Part shown: positions 57,563 through 57,659 of the stretch, one piece after another
How the letters are laid out: every line of letters starts with the position of its first letter
How positions within the stretch are numbered: position 1 is the first letter of the stretch
Source of the DNA: Paenibacillus phyllosphaerae
GTDB taxonomy: Bacteria > Bacillota > Bacilli > Paenibacillales > Paenibacillaceae
DNA length: 57,659 nt
Direction of reading: 5' to 3'
Assembly (NCBI RefSeq): GCF_014192105.1
Contig: NZ_JACHXK010000031.1
Coordinates: 1 to 57,659, forward strand
Translations under genes and position numbers: made by a program
The notes under the pieces: generated by a model
Told to the model about the DNA's origin: nothing
Databases searched by the model: none
Seen by the model: the letters and a program-made list of their open reading frames with translations, nothing else

Positions 57563-57659
57563 TGTGAACAGCCCCCCGTCAAGTAGACAGTACAAAAAAT
57601 AAAAGTCAATCAAGCGGCCTTCGTCCTGAATTCCATTGGACTGAGGCCGTTTAATTTTG
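57563..57659 (-). mobile_element. End of an IS3-family insertion sequence (cut by the window edge)
   Basis: From about 57563-57565 the sequence starts TG and contains the terminal-repeat-like GTCAAGTAGACAGTACA, typical of IS150-type elements, followed by the 3' end of a transposase reading leftwards. The rest lies beyond the window. The exact border (57563 or 57565) is uncertain. Confidence 0.75.
57610..57659 (-). CDS. IS3-family transposase OrfB, C-terminal end (partial)
   Basis: The last codons read KLNGLSPMEFRTKAA then stop on the minus strand. This tail is characteristic of the DDE transposase OrfB of IS3-family elements, whose genes end with an LSP-x-E[YF]R pattern. Only about 16 codons are in the window, so intactness cannot be judged. 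Confidence 0.75.
   Translation of the reverse strand, partial: KLNGLSPMEFRTKAA

Noticed and set aside
1..57659. CRISPR arrays, rRNA and tRNA genes, prophage or complete transposons
   Set aside because: No regularly spaced repeats, conserved rRNA or tRNA sequence or phage gene set was seen. The only mobile DNA is the IS3 end at the right edge.

Overview
The window looks like chromosomal DNA of a spore-forming, low-to-mid-GC member of the Paenibacillaceae (Bacillota). This rests on CcpA and AcuA/AcuC/AcsA homologues, a Tyr T-box leader, a GerP spore-coat operon, a YjcZ-type sporulation peptide, YlaN, flotillin/NfeD, strong AGGAGG-type ribosome binding sites and frequent GTG/TTG starts. Genus-level placement is inference. 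No rRNA, tRNA, prophage or CRISPR array was seen. The only mobile DNA is one end of an IS3-family element at the right edge.

Layout. 0-13 kb is an accessory-looking patchwork: an APH-like kinase, four GNAT acetyltransferases, small membrane proteins, a Tat-type metallophosphoesterase, AzlC/AzlD amino-acid exporter, an AraC regulator, an ABC exporter, and an iron alcohol dehydrogenase/aldo-keto reductase operon divergent from an ArsR-type regulator with a large extra domain. 13.5-21.4 kb is a compact glycogen operon (glgB-glgC-glgD-glgA) ending in a GH15 glucoamylase-like gene that overlaps glgA. A PucR-type regulator follows. 23.5-26.4 kb is a sporulation block: YjcZ-like peptide, gerPA-gerPE and a divergent Hsp20-like gene, with three sites resembling mother-cell sigma-K promoters. 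26.5-33.5 kb carries gnd, aroK, two fluoride-channel subunits, a divergent aroA, a CoA-binding protein and a Q/S/G-rich protein built around a recurring PVISHVG motif.

33.6-37.3 kb holds a GlcNAc/glucose-type PTS permease (EIICBA) and enzyme I without HPr between them. 39-44.6 kb is the carbon-control core: ccpA-mtnN, then acuC-acuA divergent from acsA, with a consensus cre site just after the acsA -10 box, so the regulator and one probable target lie in the same window. A large class A penicillin-binding protein with two C-terminal FN3 domains, T-box-controlled tyrS, an nfeD-flotillin pair behind a sigma-W-like promoter, rpsD with a long leader, and a GAF-GGDEF diguanylate cyclase follow. 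As I recall it, ccpA/acuCA/acsA/tyrS/rpsD/GGDEF parallels the arrangement in Bacillus subtilis. The right end has a lipoprotein, an M29 aminopeptidase, an HPr-like protein lacking the phosphorylatable histidine, YlaN and the IS3 end.

The most unusual items are the PVISHVG repeat protein, the His-less and shortened HPr paralogue, the divergent EPSP synthase, the ArsR-fusion regulator with start codons embedded in -10 boxes, a candidate small RNA at 13.1-13.3 kb, and the gerP operon without a distal gerPF. I found no clearly new multi-gene system.
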